This document shows, one piece after another, positions 1 to 6,932 of a stretch of DNA of 21,632 nt (position 1 is the stretch's first letter; each line of letters opens with the position of its first letter). The DNA comes from Candidatus Woesearchaeota archaeon (lineage in GTDB: Archaea; Nanobdellota; Nanobdellia; Woesearchaeales; WAPY01). Below the pieces are notes generated by a model. The model was given only the letters and a program-made list of their open reading frames with translations, was not told the origin of the DNA and did not search any database. Location: the NCBI GenBank assembly GCA_015520525.1, contig WAPY01000016.1, positions 1-21,632 on the forward strand, given 5' to 3'. The translations under genes were made by a program, and so were the position numbers.

Positions 1-211
1 ATTTTCCAGTTAGATTAGAGAGCGGTTTATAATGTATTCTCTTATTCAATTCGTAAAACTTGTCCTTCTCAAGAGTATAAACAAAAATCTCATACTCTTT
101 TGACTTGCTCAACTCATTAAGCAGAGTTGAAGCAACTCTCTCAGCCCCACCGGAAGTCAATGAATTAATCAAAAATAAGATGCGTTTTTTTCCCTTAGTT
201 ATTCTCTTCAT
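1..211 (-). CDS. Glycosyltransferase family 4, N-terminal fragment (runs off left end)
   Basis: The minus strand encodes about 70 residues starting with MKRITKGKKRILFLINSLTS, then SGGAERVASTLLNEL, and is cut by the window edge. A beta strand (RILFLI) followed by a GGAERV loop and a helix is the typical start of the GT-B fold in GT4 glycosyltransferases, which transfer sugars from nucleotide-sugar donors to lipid-linked or surface glycans on the cytoplasmic membrane. The donor-binding C-terminal half is not in view, so donor and acceptor cannot be named. The ATG has no clear ribosome binding site, and a TATA-like element lies about 27 bp upstream, so the mRNA is probably leaderless. It is divergent from the Sua5 gene. 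The family call is fairly safe; specificity is unknown. Confidence 0.75.
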   Translation of the reverse strand, partial: MKRITKGKKRILFLINSLTSGGAERVASTLLNELSKSKEYEIFVYTLEKDKFYELNKRIHYKPLSNLTGK

Positions 212-232
212 TTCAAAATAAAAGACCTTATC

Positions 233-242
233 AAGTATAAAA
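233..242 (-). promoter_or_regulatory. TATA box for the glycosyltransferase gene
   Basis: Read on the minus strand this is TTTTATACTT, centred about 27 bp upstream of the ATG at 211. That spacing matches archaeal promoters in which transcription begins at or next to the start codon. Assigned by sequence and spacing only. Confidence 0.45.
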
Positions 243-262
243 CTTTTTCTATTTATTCAAAA

Positions 263-273
263 CCTTTTTAAAC
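263..273 (+). promoter_or_regulatory. TATA box for the Sua5/TsaC gene
   Basis: CCTTTTTAAAC looks like a BRE/TATA element centred near 269, predicting a start site near 295 and a very short leader. A GGTG ribosome binding site lies at 296-299, just before the ATG at 304. Confidence 0.4.
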
Positions 274-303
274 ACAGTTTCCATACTTATCTCGTGGTGT
301 GGG

Positions 304-894
304 ATGATTGTTGTTTCTAAGGATGAAGTGAAGTTGAATAGAGAAATTTATATGAAGCAGGTTTATGACGGCGCTGTTTTTGTTTATCCTACAGACACTA
401 TTTACGGAATTGGCTGTATTGCAATTAAGGACGAGCCGATTATTAAGGTTAGGAATTTGAAGAAGAGGCCTTCTCAACCTTTCTCAATAATCGCTCCGTC
501 TAAGGATTGGATTTTCAAGAATTGCTCTGTAAAGTCTTCTGACGAAAAGTGGATTAACAAGCTTCCAGGACCTTATACTTTAATATTTAAGCTCAAGGAG
601 GATAATGAGTTAAGCAAATATGTAAATCCCCAAGGGAATACTGTTGGTGTTAGGATTCCAAATCATTGGATTTCTGATTTTGTCAAAGAGTTAGGAGTTC
701 CAATAATAACAACCAGCGCCAATGTTCATAATGAGTCATTTATGACTTCCTTGGATGATTTATCTGACAGGCTTAAGGCTGGCATTGATTTCTTGATTTA
801 TGATGGTGTTATCAATGGAAAACCCAGCACAATTGTAGACTTGTCCGGTTCTAAGGAGAGGATAATCAACAGAGGATTAAATAACAAAGTTTAA
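304..894 (+). CDS. Sua5/YrdC-family threonylcarbamoyl-AMP synthase
   Basis: 196 aa. The enzyme makes threonylcarbamoyl-AMP from threonine, bicarbonate and ATP. This is the first step of the t6A37 modification of ANN-decoding tRNAs, completed by the KEOPS complex, and it acts in the cytoplasm. The YrdC-fold landmarks are present in order: YPTDTIYGIGC (28-38), a basic KVRNLKKRPSQP segment (48-59), PGPYTLIF (88-95), GVRIPNH (115-121), TTSAN (136-140) and PSTIVDLSG (174-182). The length fits the short TsaC/YrdC form without the C-terminal Sua5 domain. The ATG is preceded by GGTG at 296-299. The tRNA-Thr encoded downstream is itself a t6A substrate by its ANN codons, but this neighbourhood is probably coincidental. 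Family assignment is secure. Confidence 0.92.
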   Translation: MIVVSKDEVKLNREIYMKQVYDGAVFVYPTDTIYGIGCIAIKDEPIIKVRNLKKRPSQPFSIIAPSKDWIFKNCSVKSSDEKWINKLPGPYTLIFKLKEDNELSKYVNPQGNTVGVRIPNHWISDFVKELGVPIITTSANVHNESFMTSLDDLSDRLKAGIDFLIYDGVINGKPSTIVDLSGSKERIINRGLNNKV

Positions 895-899
895 AAAAT
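890..899 (+). promoter_or_regulatory. TATA box for the surface-protein operon
   Basis: TTTAAAAAAT overlaps the end of the Sua5 gene and is centred about 27 bp upstream of the ATG at 921, which has no ribosome binding site. This predicts a leaderless mRNA beginning at the first gene of the membrane-protein operon. Confidence 0.5.
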
Positions 900-920
900 A
901 AGAAATTCTTTTATTCAACT

Positions 921-2174
921 ATGGAGAAAAAAACCATTGTGGCGCTCATAGTATCAGTATCTTCCATTCTTATAATATTGGTCATTGCGGGTATTTTAGG
1001 AATATTAGGCCGTCAGGCTTCAGATCAGGAAGCGTGCCAGGCCAGTATTTTGCTCGCTTGGAAGTCCCACTCAACTTCAGTTGTTTCTCCTTGGGGGAGG
1101 TTCAGGCATCAGGGATTTTATGGTTGCAAAACAACCTACGCTGTGATAAACCAAAAGGGGATTTACATAGGCAACAAGCCACTTGTCAACTTCAAAGAAT
1201 TGAAAGATAAGGATAAAATAAATGACGCCATAATGCACTTTTTAGCTGATGAGATGGCTAAGTGCTGGTCTACTTTTTATGAGGGGGACTCAAACCTGTT
1301 TGATTTCAATGATATTATGAAGAGAGTTTACGGGGACACTGGGGAGATTTGTATAACCTGTGATGATGTCAACATTGAATACCTGCCTTACAGCAACATT
1401 TCCTACTCTGATTTTATGAATTACTTAAAGAATCATTACATTAATGTAACTCATCCAGAATCCAATAAAATGGAGGAGGAGAGTTATTATGAATTCTTGT
1501 ATGGCAAGAATACTCAAAACTTGAAGGATTTACAGATCAGCTTTTGGAATGTGTGGAAGACCAACTTTCACTCAATTACAAATATAAGGAATATATTAAG
1601 GTCTGGAAATCCCAATGATATAAACCAGAAAAAGGTTCTTGCAACTCTAAAATTATCCCTTCTGCCAGATGAAGCTTCTTCCGAAAATTATTATGCTGAA
1701 AAACCGAAGGGATATTATGTTGATTTAGGCGGAGCTTATAATCCAAGGGGGAGCATTTTCTTCTCCTGCGATGATAAAGGTGTTTTGTATGAAACGAATG
1801 GCGCAGGCCAAGTGTCTCCGGTCGCCACTGGCGGAAATTTCTTCTGCTTCAAAGACAATTCTGAAATTTTAACCTGCAATAGTTCTCATGTTGTTAAGTT
1901 AAACACAAACAAGTATTGCTTGGGTGATGTATTATACAATTGCACATCTAATGGTCCAAAAAAAGTTGAGAGTTGTGCTCATGATTGTGAGTTCAGCCAG
2001 TGCGCCACAAAGCAATCCAGCAATTACAAACATGAACCAATAAGCAAAGGGGATTACAACATATTGTTTTATGTTGTTGGGAAGCCGATTTACTACAAGA
2101 CTCCTGTGCCTTTCATACTCTTAGTAAATTCTAAGGATTTATTTACAAGTTGCAATTGGCTGTCTTTGAGGTAA
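921..2174 (+). CDS. Membrane-anchored Cys-rich surface protein, paralogue A
   Basis: 417 aa, family not recognised. One hydrophobic helix (about 6-30) follows a short basic start, so the rest should lie outside the membrane. There are 14 cysteines in the ectodomain. C39, C69, C115, C144, C147 and C411 line up with cysteines in the next gene (C43, C68, C109, C128, C131, C266) along with surrounding residues, for example KGIYIGNK/DGIYYNK and CITC/CVVC, so the two are tandem paralogues. This copy has an extra Cys-rich block (about 277-365) holding eight cysteines that the other lacks. The pattern suggests disulfide bonding outside the cell. It is the first gene of the operon, probably translated from a leaderless start, and ends in the TAAAATG junction with paralogue B. 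A pilus-tip or adhesin role is only a guess. Confidence 0.8.
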   Translation: MEKKTIVALIVSVSSILIILVIAGILGILGRQASDQEACQASILLAWKSHSTSVVSPWGRFRHQGFYGCKTTYAVINQKGIYIGNKPLVNFKELKDKDKINDAIMHFLADEMAKCWSTFYEGDSNLFDFNDIMKRVYGDTGEICITCDDVNIEYLPYSNISYSDFMNYLKNHYINVTHPESNKMEEESYYEFLYGKNTQNLKDLQISFWNVWKTNFHSITNIRNILRSGNPNDINQKKVLATLKLSLLPDEASSENYYAEKPKGYYVDLGGAYNPRGSIFFSCDDKGVLYETNGAGQVSPVATGGNFFCFKDNSEILTCNSSHVVKLNTNKYCLGDVLYNCTSNGPKKVESCAHDCEFSQCATKQSSNYKHEPISKGDYNILFYVVGKPIYYKTPVPFILLVNSKDLFTSCNWLSLR

Positions 2175-2175
2175 A

Positions 2176-3006
2176 ATGAAAACTAAGGATGAGATTGTAG
2201 GAGCTATTGTTGCTTTAATGTCCCTATTTATCTTACTGATGTTTATTAAAACAACTTTGAGAGTGAGCAACCCAAACAGTTTGGAGAATTGGGCTGATGT
2301 CTGTGGTCAGAGCGTAGCGACTATAATTAGATTTTCGGTCAAGCACATTTTGGTTGTGCTTCCTTCACAATTAAGATGCCCTACCAAGTATTTCACTGTT
2401 AAGAACGACGGCATTTATTACAACAAGGCAAAGTGGATGAGCTTTGGTAAGAATAAGAAGAAGGTCATGGAAAAAGCCCTCGCTTATGATCTATACTCCT
2501 GCTGGAAGCCTTTCTCCTCAAACAATTTCATAAATGAGAAGTATGATTACTCCTTCTGCGTCGTGTGTTCTGACTGGTATTTAGAAGATTCTGTTAGAGG
2601 AATTGACCTTAGTGATTTTGTAGATTATTTAAACAGGACAACAATTCCCAGTTCGAAGACAACTTTTTATTCATATCTTACAAGCGCCAACGGTTTGGAG
2701 GATTATGATTACGCTTTCTTTGATCCGTCAAGAGCAACTCGGAAAGGAATAAATTTATCAAGCCAAGAATACGCTGTTGTTGTGTACTATTCTCCGAACA
2801 CGAGAAACAATTACCAAACATTGAGCAACATTGAAAATGATAAAAATTCTCTCGTTTTTCTGCATCCCTTCAAACTGTCTGATTTAACCGCCGGCTCTTA
2901 CTTTAAAAAGAGGGGAATAATATTTGTAGCTCTCATGCCAAGAAATGGAAAAGAGCTTCAAGAGCTAAACTGCAAGTATTTAGCTGGAGAGGTTAAGAAA
3001 AATTAA
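2176..3006 (+). CDS. Membrane-anchored surface protein, paralogue B
   Basis: 276 aa, family not recognised. The N-terminus MKTKDEIVGAIVALMSLFIL leads into a single membrane helix (about 7-25); the rest is predicted extracytoplasmic. Five cysteines (C43, C68, C109, C128, C131), plus a sixth near the end (C266), match the positions and neighbours in paralogue A, so these two genes arose by duplication. Copy B lacks the Cys-rich insert of A. The CVVC pair and the separate cysteines could form disulfides. It starts one base after the stop of A, with GAGGT (2169-2173) upstream, so A and B are translationally coupled. A val-gly before the helix could be a prepilin cleavage site, but this is weaker than in later genes. 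Confidence 0.8.
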   Translation: MKTKDEIVGAIVALMSLFILLMFIKTTLRVSNPNSLENWADVCGQSVATIIRFSVKHILVVLPSQLRCPTKYFTVKNDGIYYNKAKWMSFGKNKKKVMEKALAYDLYSCWKPFSSNNFINEKYDYSFCVVCSDWYLEDSVRGIDLSDFVDYLNRTTIPSSKTTFYSYLTSANGLEDYDYAFFDPSRATRKGINLSSQEYAVVVYYSPNTRNNYQTLSNIENDKNSLVFLHPFKLSDLTAGSYFKKRGIIFVALMPRNGKELQELNCKYLAGEVKKN

Positions 3007-3033
3007 TAAAAGAACAGATTATATCATAGTAAA

Positions 3034-3201
3034 ATGAGATTGTTCAATAAAAAAGGAATGGAGGTCTCATATACTGTTGTAGGTTGGGTTTTCGCTATTT
3101 TATTTCTTCTGTTGCTGTTGCTTATATTGGGACAGCTGAAAGGAAAGCAATTCTCCTTAATCAGCAAATTAAAAAGTGTGTTGTTTTTTAGAGGTGGTTG
3201 A
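3034..3201 (+). CDS. 55-aa single-helix membrane protein, prepilin-like N-terminus
   Basis: The protein begins MRLFNKKGMEVSYTVVGWVF and continues as a strongly hydrophobic helix to about residue 33, followed by a short basic tail (KGKQ...KLKS) ending FFRGG. The KKG-M-E start before the helix resembles an archaeal class III (prepilin) signal, with cleavage expected after the glycine. No other domain fits in 55 residues. It lies between paralogue B and another mini membrane protein. Its start carries the TAAAATG context seen at other genes here, although no strong ribosome binding site is visible. It could be a minor pilin, an assembly subunit or a small membrane partner of the peptidase encoded downstream. 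Confidence 0.7.
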   Translation: MRLFNKKGMEVSYTVVGWVFAILFLLLLLLILGQLKGKQFSLISKLKSVLFFRGG

Positions 3202-3202
3202 T

Positions 3203-3325
3203 ATGTCAATGACTCTTAACACTGTTGGAAAGATGGTTATCGCTTTAGCCCTCCTTTTACTTCTTATAGTGATAACTTTTCCTTTGGTCAAGAGGGCGGT
3301 TGCGCCAATACTAAAATTGGGATAA
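3203..3325 (+). CDS. 40-aa single-helix membrane protein
   Basis: The protein is MSMTLNTVGK followed by one hydrophobic helix (about 11-29) and a short basic tail (VKRAVAPILKLG). A strong GAGGTGG ribosome binding site (3191-3197) sits just before its ATG, inside the end of the previous gene, and its stop is two bases from the next ATG. These signals argue for real translation despite the small size. The family is not recognised. It could be a structural mini-pilin, a stabiliser of a membrane complex, or a holin-like partner of the M23 protein; nothing in the sequence decides between these. Confidence 0.65.
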   Translation: MSMTLNTVGKMVIALALLLLLIVITFPLVKRAVAPILKLG

Positions 3326-3327
3326 AA

Positions 3328-4119
3328 ATGAATAAGAAAGCACAATTCATGTTTATGATAATAGTAAAAGCAATATTAGTTCTGCTTGTAATAGTGAGCG
3401 CATTCTTCTTATTTCGAAGTATTGCTAAGGCAGGAACACGCTTTAAGTATCAGGAGTTGGAGAATGAGAAATTGGCTGAGAACTCATACGCTTACATTCC
3501 TATGATGTCTACATCAACTAAACTTCTCGCTTTAAGGGAACAAAAAGAAATATTCATGAACTCTAAAGTTTATGGGATCACCATTGACTGCACAGACCCG
3601 ACCTGCGCAAGGTTGAACGCCACATTCAATATAAAGCCCGACAAGGACTTTGTTCCTCTAAAGTGCAATGGCAATAACAATCATGTTGTATTTGATAATC
3701 CAGGCTTGGCTTGTTGCGGGGATTACATCTGCGTTTATGCTGATGTAAATGATGATTATAAAGTATCTTTAACAGCTTACACTCCAAGAAATTACGGAGA
3801 CACTTTTGTTCTTCCCTTCAAAAATGGTTTTGTCTTGAAAGGAAAAAACGGAGAATACAGGGTAAGCTTGGTGGACAGCAACACTCCTTGGGTTAGGACC
3901 GGAAGCGCCTCTTTCCATTATTATAATTTTTTAGTTATTAATGATAATGCAAATAAGGTTATACATTGCAGCGGCCGTAGAGGGAAGATTATTAAAACCA
4001 GAAAGTTCGTATGCGACCAGAAGGTTCCTTTCTTCTTGGCTATTGATAATATGGAGAAAGCCTGCAAGATAAAGATTCTTCAGCAGGAATCAAGCGTCGG
4101 CAGGTATACCCCTCCTTAG
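3328..4119 (+). CDS. Pilin-like N-terminus with Cys-containing ectodomain
   Basis: 263 aa, family not recognised. It starts MNKKAQFMFMIIVKAILVLL: a basic stretch, K-A-Q, then a hydrophobic helix to about 30. This is the archaeal prepilin layout, with cleavage expected between A and Q. The ectodomain contains about ten cysteines, including DCTDPTC, ACCGDYIC and a late VCDQ, which again suggests disulfides. It is two bases from the preceding stop, so it belongs to the operon. The C-terminus ends in SSVGRYTPP with no anchor. The predicted placement is extracytoplasmic with an N-terminal membrane helix. A minor pilin or surface sensor is possible, but no enzyme motif was seen. Confidence 0.75.
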   Translation: MNKKAQFMFMIIVKAILVLLVIVSAFFLFRSIAKAGTRFKYQELENEKLAENSYAYIPMMSTSTKLLALREQKEIFMNSKVYGITIDCTDPTCARLNATFNIKPDKDFVPLKCNGNNNHVVFDNPGLACCGDYICVYADVNDDYKVSLTAYTPRNYGDTFVLPFKNGFVLKGKNGEYRVSLVDSNTPWVRTGSASFHYYNFLVINDNANKVIHCSGRRGKIIKTRKFVCDQKVPFFLAIDNMEKACKIKILQQESSVGRYTPP

Positions 4120-4128
4120 GCGATTAAA

Positions 4129-4731
4129 ATGATGAGTTTAGATGAAACGGGCGGAGCGATTATTGGCACGGTCATAACAGTTGCAATATTGTTGATTGGC
4201 ATCAGCGTTGTTTCCGGTCTTATCCTTCATACAAGAAATGCTGACACGAGAGCTTCTTTGGACAGGTTGGTTTCTGCAATCAATCTTTTAGGAGACGGCA
4301 ACTCAACACTTTTAAAAATTAGTATGGACCGAGGCGCGGCGATTATGGGATTCTCAAAGAATAGTCCAGTTACATTAAAGCATGCGACGGGTGTCTTGGG
4401 AATTATTCACATAAGCCACAGTGTGAAATCAGTTGACCATCCAAATACGGGAGTGTGCCCTCCTGACTCAACTTGTTTGTGCGCCGGCTCGTCAAGGTTT
4501 TTTAAACCTTCTTACTGCCTTGCCCTCAACGACACGATAAGTACTATTTTTTATGACAACTCAAAGAAGGGCAACATGAAAATAAACTTGGGAATTCCTG
4601 TTAAAGGTAGAAAAGGTTTAACTTATCTTGTTCTCGCGACCACTCTCATGAGGTCTTATCATCTGCTCTTAAACATAACGAAGAATAACGGTGAGGTTCT
4701 TATTTATGTCCAAAACCTGAAAAACACTTAA
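4129..4731 (+). CDS. Pilin-like single-helix surface protein
   Basis: 200 aa, family not recognised. The start MMSLDETGGAIIGTVITVAI gives an acidic, then Gly-Gly, N-terminus followed by a long membrane helix (about 8-33). This is the arrangement of archaeal pilins and archaellins, although the positive charge usual before the cleavage site is missing. The ectodomain has a cluster of four cysteines (CPPDSTCLC plus a later YC) and otherwise mostly beta-prone sequence. Its ribosome binding region is AGGCGATT (4118-4125) followed by TAAAATG. It is nine bases from the previous gene. The role is unknown; a minor pilin is the leading idea. Confidence 0.72.
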   Translation: MMSLDETGGAIIGTVITVAILLIGISVVSGLILHTRNADTRASLDRLVSAINLLGDGNSTLLKISMDRGAAIMGFSKNSPVTLKHATGVLGIIHISHSVKSVDHPNTGVCPPDSTCLCAGSSRFFKPSYCLALNDTISTIFYDNSKKGNMKINLGIPVKGRKGLTYLVLATTLMRSYHLLLNITKNNGEVLIYVQNLKNT

Positions 4732-4740
4732 TAGGAAAAC

Positions 4741-4748
4741 TTTTTTAA
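4741..4748 (+). promoter_or_regulatory. Internal TATA box upstream of the M23 gene
   Basis: TTTTTTAA sits about 25 bp upstream of the ATG at 4770, which has no ribosome binding site. A second, probably leaderless transcript could therefore begin at the peptidase gene, independently of the promoter at 890. Confidence 0.4.
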
Positions 4749-4769
4749 TGCGAGCGATTATTTATTATC

Positions 4770-5642
4770 ATGTCAAAAAGAGGTATGGAGAATTCAATTC
4801 TTTTCCTTGGAACTCTTGTTATTTCTATCGTAATAACCATATCTCTGCTGGCTGCTATTTCCAGCTTGAACAAGGGAGGTTGGTTTGAAAAGAGATTTTT
4901 AAGCAAGGATTTAGGGTTGGTTGTTGATGCTGCACAGTGCGGTGTTGGTTCTTGGAATTATATTTACCCAACGAACCTCTCAAGTTTAAATCTCATGGTT
5001 GAGTTGAATAATGGCAGGGTTTATGTCAAGAAAAGTCAGGCAGGCGTTCCTTATAATTCATGGTACACCAACAACTCAATGATTAGTTGGACCTACAACG
5101 CTTCAAAAAACAAGTTCATAATATTCAGAAACGCTTCTTTCAGCACAAACTTTAACTTTCAAGGAGCTTGGACTTCTGGAGGAGTTGTCGGCAAGTTCAA
5201 CTTCATACTTCCCGTTAAAGATCCCATTGTAACATCGCCATTTGGCTATAGGGTTAATCCAAAAAATAAGAATGAGAGAGAATTTCATGCAGGAATTGAT
5301 TTGGTTCCAAGGGTTGATTCTCCAGACACACCTATCTACGCAGTAGCTAATGGAACTGTTATCAAGGTAAGGAATTTCTGCCATGGGCAGTGCAACACTT
5401 ACGCTTTGGGCTATGGAAACTTTGTTTATATTGACCACGGCATAATCAAGGGTCATGATGTCAGAACATTCTATGCACACTTAAGAAATGCTGTTGTAAC
5501 AAAAGGGGAATATGTTCATAGAGGAGAAATTATTGGCTACATGGACTCAACTGGATTCTCAACCGGAAAACATCTTCATTTTGAGGTGTTGATAGATGGA
5601 AAGAATGTTAATCCTGCTCTTTACCTTCCAAAAATAGGATAA
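4770..5642 (+). CDS. Membrane-anchored M23 (LytM-type) metallopeptidase
   Basis: 290 aa. M23 enzymes are zinc endopeptidases that cut peptide cross-bridges, classically in bacterial peptidoglycan. The N-terminus MSKRGMENSILFLGTLVISI, with R-G-M-E before the helix (about 9-30), looks prepilin-like and anchors the protein. A linker of about 120 residues follows. The M23 domain (about 148-288) keeps every catalytic residue: H173 and D177 in HAGIDLV, H237 in YAHL, H268 and H270 in HLHFE, plus the fold landmarks SPFGYRVNP and GEIIGYMDSTG. The domain should face outward. Archaea lack murein, so the target could be a bacterial neighbour's wall or a protein of the cell's own envelope. It sits in the middle of the pilin-like operon. 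The peptidase call is strong; the substrate is unknown. Confidence 0.9.
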   Translation: MSKRGMENSILFLGTLVISIVITISLLAAISSLNKGGWFEKRFLSKDLGLVVDAAQCGVGSWNYIYPTNLSSLNLMVELNNGRVYVKKSQAGVPYNSWYTNNSMISWTYNASKNKFIIFRNASFSTNFNFQGAWTSGGVVGKFNFILPVKDPIVTSPFGYRVNPKNKNEREFHAGIDLVPRVDSPDTPIYAVANGTVIKVRNFCHGQCNTYALGYGNFVYIDHGIIKGHDVRTFYAHLRNAVVTKGEYVHRGEIIGYMDSTGFSTGKHLHFEVLIDGKNVNPALYLPKIG

Positions 5643-5654
5643 GGCGAGAATAAA

Positions 5655-6161
5655 ATGAATAAGCATGCTGAGATAAGTTCGGATGTTGTGGAATTTATTA
5701 TTAAGATACTCATATTAGTCGTTGTTCTCATATTTCTTACAATAATCATAAGGTCTCATTTCTTGTCAACCACAAATGCTTCATCCGCAAGGCTGGATGT
5801 TGTGGAACAGAAGATTCTCAGCTCACCTTCCTTAATTTATTACAACAAAAAACTAAAGTATTATGAGTACGGAGTGTTTGATTTTGGGAATTTCACTGAT
5901 AATAATTTAAACAAGACATTCTCAATAACTCCTGATGAGGTCTTGGCAGTAAACTTAACCCTCATTGATTTAAACGCTAAAGAGAGGAAGAGTGCTGTGT
6001 TCAACAAAAGGTTTTACTTGGATATGCTCGCTAAAAGCACCACTGCAGGAGAGGACGCCAAGCTTAAGGATAATGTAAGATTTCCTGTTTTAGTTTACAA
6101 TAAGAACCAATTTCACAAGGGGGTTTTGGAAGGAATAATCTTAATTGATTATGAAGGTTAA
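5655..6161 (+). CDS. Pilin-like single-helix protein
   Basis: 168 aa, family not recognised. It begins MNKHAEISSDVVEFIIKILI and has a hydrophobic helix from about 11 to 33, followed by a short ectodomain without cysteines. The H-A-E start with acidic residues soon after resembles a class III signal. The ectodomain contains repeated strand-like segments (LIYYNKKLKYYEYGVF and a C-terminal LEGIILIDYEG). It follows the peptidase gene by 12 bp, with GGCGAG (5643-5648) upstream and the TAAAATG context. The stop codon is part of the next TAAAATG junction. A minor pilin or a partner of the peptidase is plausible but unproven. Confidence 0.75.
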   Translation: MNKHAEISSDVVEFIIKILILVVVLIFLTIIIRSHFLSTTNASSARLDVVEQKILSSPSLIYYNKKLKYYEYGVFDFGNFTDNNLNKTFSITPDEVLAVNLTLIDLNAKERKSAVFNKRFYLDMLAKSTTAGEDAKLKDNVRFPVLVYNKNQFHKGVLEGIILIDYEG

Positions 6162-6162
6162 A

Positions 6163-6750
6163 ATGAATCTTCGCAGGAATAAAAAAGGGGACGCCATGTC
6201 CGGATTCGTCGATGCGATAGTTTTAATAAATATAGCTGTGCTGATTGTTTTATTTTTCACCTTAGTGATCTTCGGCAGGGGAAATGTTCAGTCTTTCATA
6301 GCTGAATCTCAAGAGAGCGCGAATATAAGGGCAGGAACTATCCTTCTGTCCTATATGAAGACTCCTGTCGGCAGCACAAGTATGGCGGACCTGCTCACAG
6401 ATGCTTACATAATGAACAACAAAAAGAATAAGAAGCTTATTGAGAAAGAAACGAAAGCTTTTTTAAACAATGTGAATGGCTGTGTGACCATTGGAGTTGT
6501 TAAAGCATACTCGCACAACCTTTTTAAGAGGCTTATGTCAGAGGACAGCAAGTATTGCGACTTGACAAACTTTGATTACATACTGGACTGCGCCAAGGAG
6601 GAACTTCCCTCATTTGATAAAAGCCACAAAACATATGTTATGGTGTGCGTCGAATTATCAAGAACACAAAAGGATGAGGTTAAAAGCAACAACATCCAGA
6701 AGGCGAGCGCTCAGGATAAGAACGATGAGCTTGATATAGTCAGTATTTGA
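6163..6750 (+). CDS. Pilin-like protein with KKGD start
   Basis: 195 aa from the chosen ATG, family not recognised. MNLRRNKKGDAMSGFVDAIV precedes a membrane helix (about 15-38); the basic stretch and K-G-D fit a class III signal. The remainder is a soluble domain with three cysteines (CVTI, YCDL, DCAK) plus a late VCVEL, and a charged C-terminal tail. Starts at TTG 6145 and ATG 6151 are also in frame, but ATG 6163 forms a TAAAATG junction with the previous stop, gives the MN...KKG N-terminus shared by its neighbours, and has AAGGTT upstream. It is the last membrane gene of the cluster. Confidence 0.75.
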   Translation: MNLRRNKKGDAMSGFVDAIVLINIAVLIVLFFTLVIFGRGNVQSFIAESQESANIRAGTILLSYMKTPVGSTSMADLLTDAYIMNNKKNKKLIEKETKAFLNNVNGCVTIGVVKAYSHNLFKRLMSEDSKYCDLTNFDYILDCAKEELPSFDKSHKTYVMVCVELSRTQKDEVKSNNIQKASAQDKNDELDIVSI

Positions 6751-6760
6751 GGTGTTTATA

Positions 6761-6922
6761 ATGAAATGTGAGATTTGTGGGAGAAGAATTGAGGTCTCAT
6801 TGCTTAATAAAATCAGAGGAACTTTTATAAAGGATTCAAAGGGAAAGCTTCATGTTGTCTGCAACGAGTGCCAATCAAAATTCAAGACTAAAAAAGAGTT
6901 GCTTGAGCAAATAAACAGATAA
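6761..6922 (+). CDS. Small zinc-ribbon protein
   Basis: 53 aa beginning MKCEICGRRIEVSLLNKIRG. Two CxxC pairs (C3/C6 and C34/C37) separated by a beta-rich linker make a compact zinc ribbon; the C-terminus is a lysine-rich helix (KTKKELLEQINR). GAGGTG (6750-6755) upstream is a good ribosome binding site. It follows the pilin-like gene by ten bases and lacks a membrane helix, so it is cytoplasmic. It may bind nucleic acid or serve as a small translation-associated factor, as many archaeal mini zinc ribbons do, but no specific role can be read from the sequence. Proteins of this size and pattern are frequent in DPANN genomes (general knowledge, not searched here). Confidence 0.8.
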   Translation: MKCEICGRRIEVSLLNKIRGTFIKDSKGKLHVVCNECQSKFKTKKELLEQINR

Positions 6923-6932
6923 AACGAAGCGC

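Noticed and set aside
3024..3209. Minus-strand ORF opposite the mini membrane proteins.
   Set aside because: The plus strand has better coding signals: hydrophobic helix, ribosome binding site and operon spacing.
4770..5642. M23 gene as sign of bacterial contamination or assembly error.
   Set aside because: Its N-terminal layout, start context and spacing match the neighbouring archaeal genes, and the operon continues smoothly on both sides.
6145..6162. Starts at TTG 6145 or ATG 6151 for the last pilin-like gene.
   Set aside because: They lie inside the previous coding region; ATG 6163 gives the shared KKG-type N-terminus and the stop-A-start junction.
921..6750. The membrane-protein run as a provirus.
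   Set aside because: No integrase, terminase, capsid or packaging gene and no attachment repeats were seen, although a tRNA gene lies nearby.
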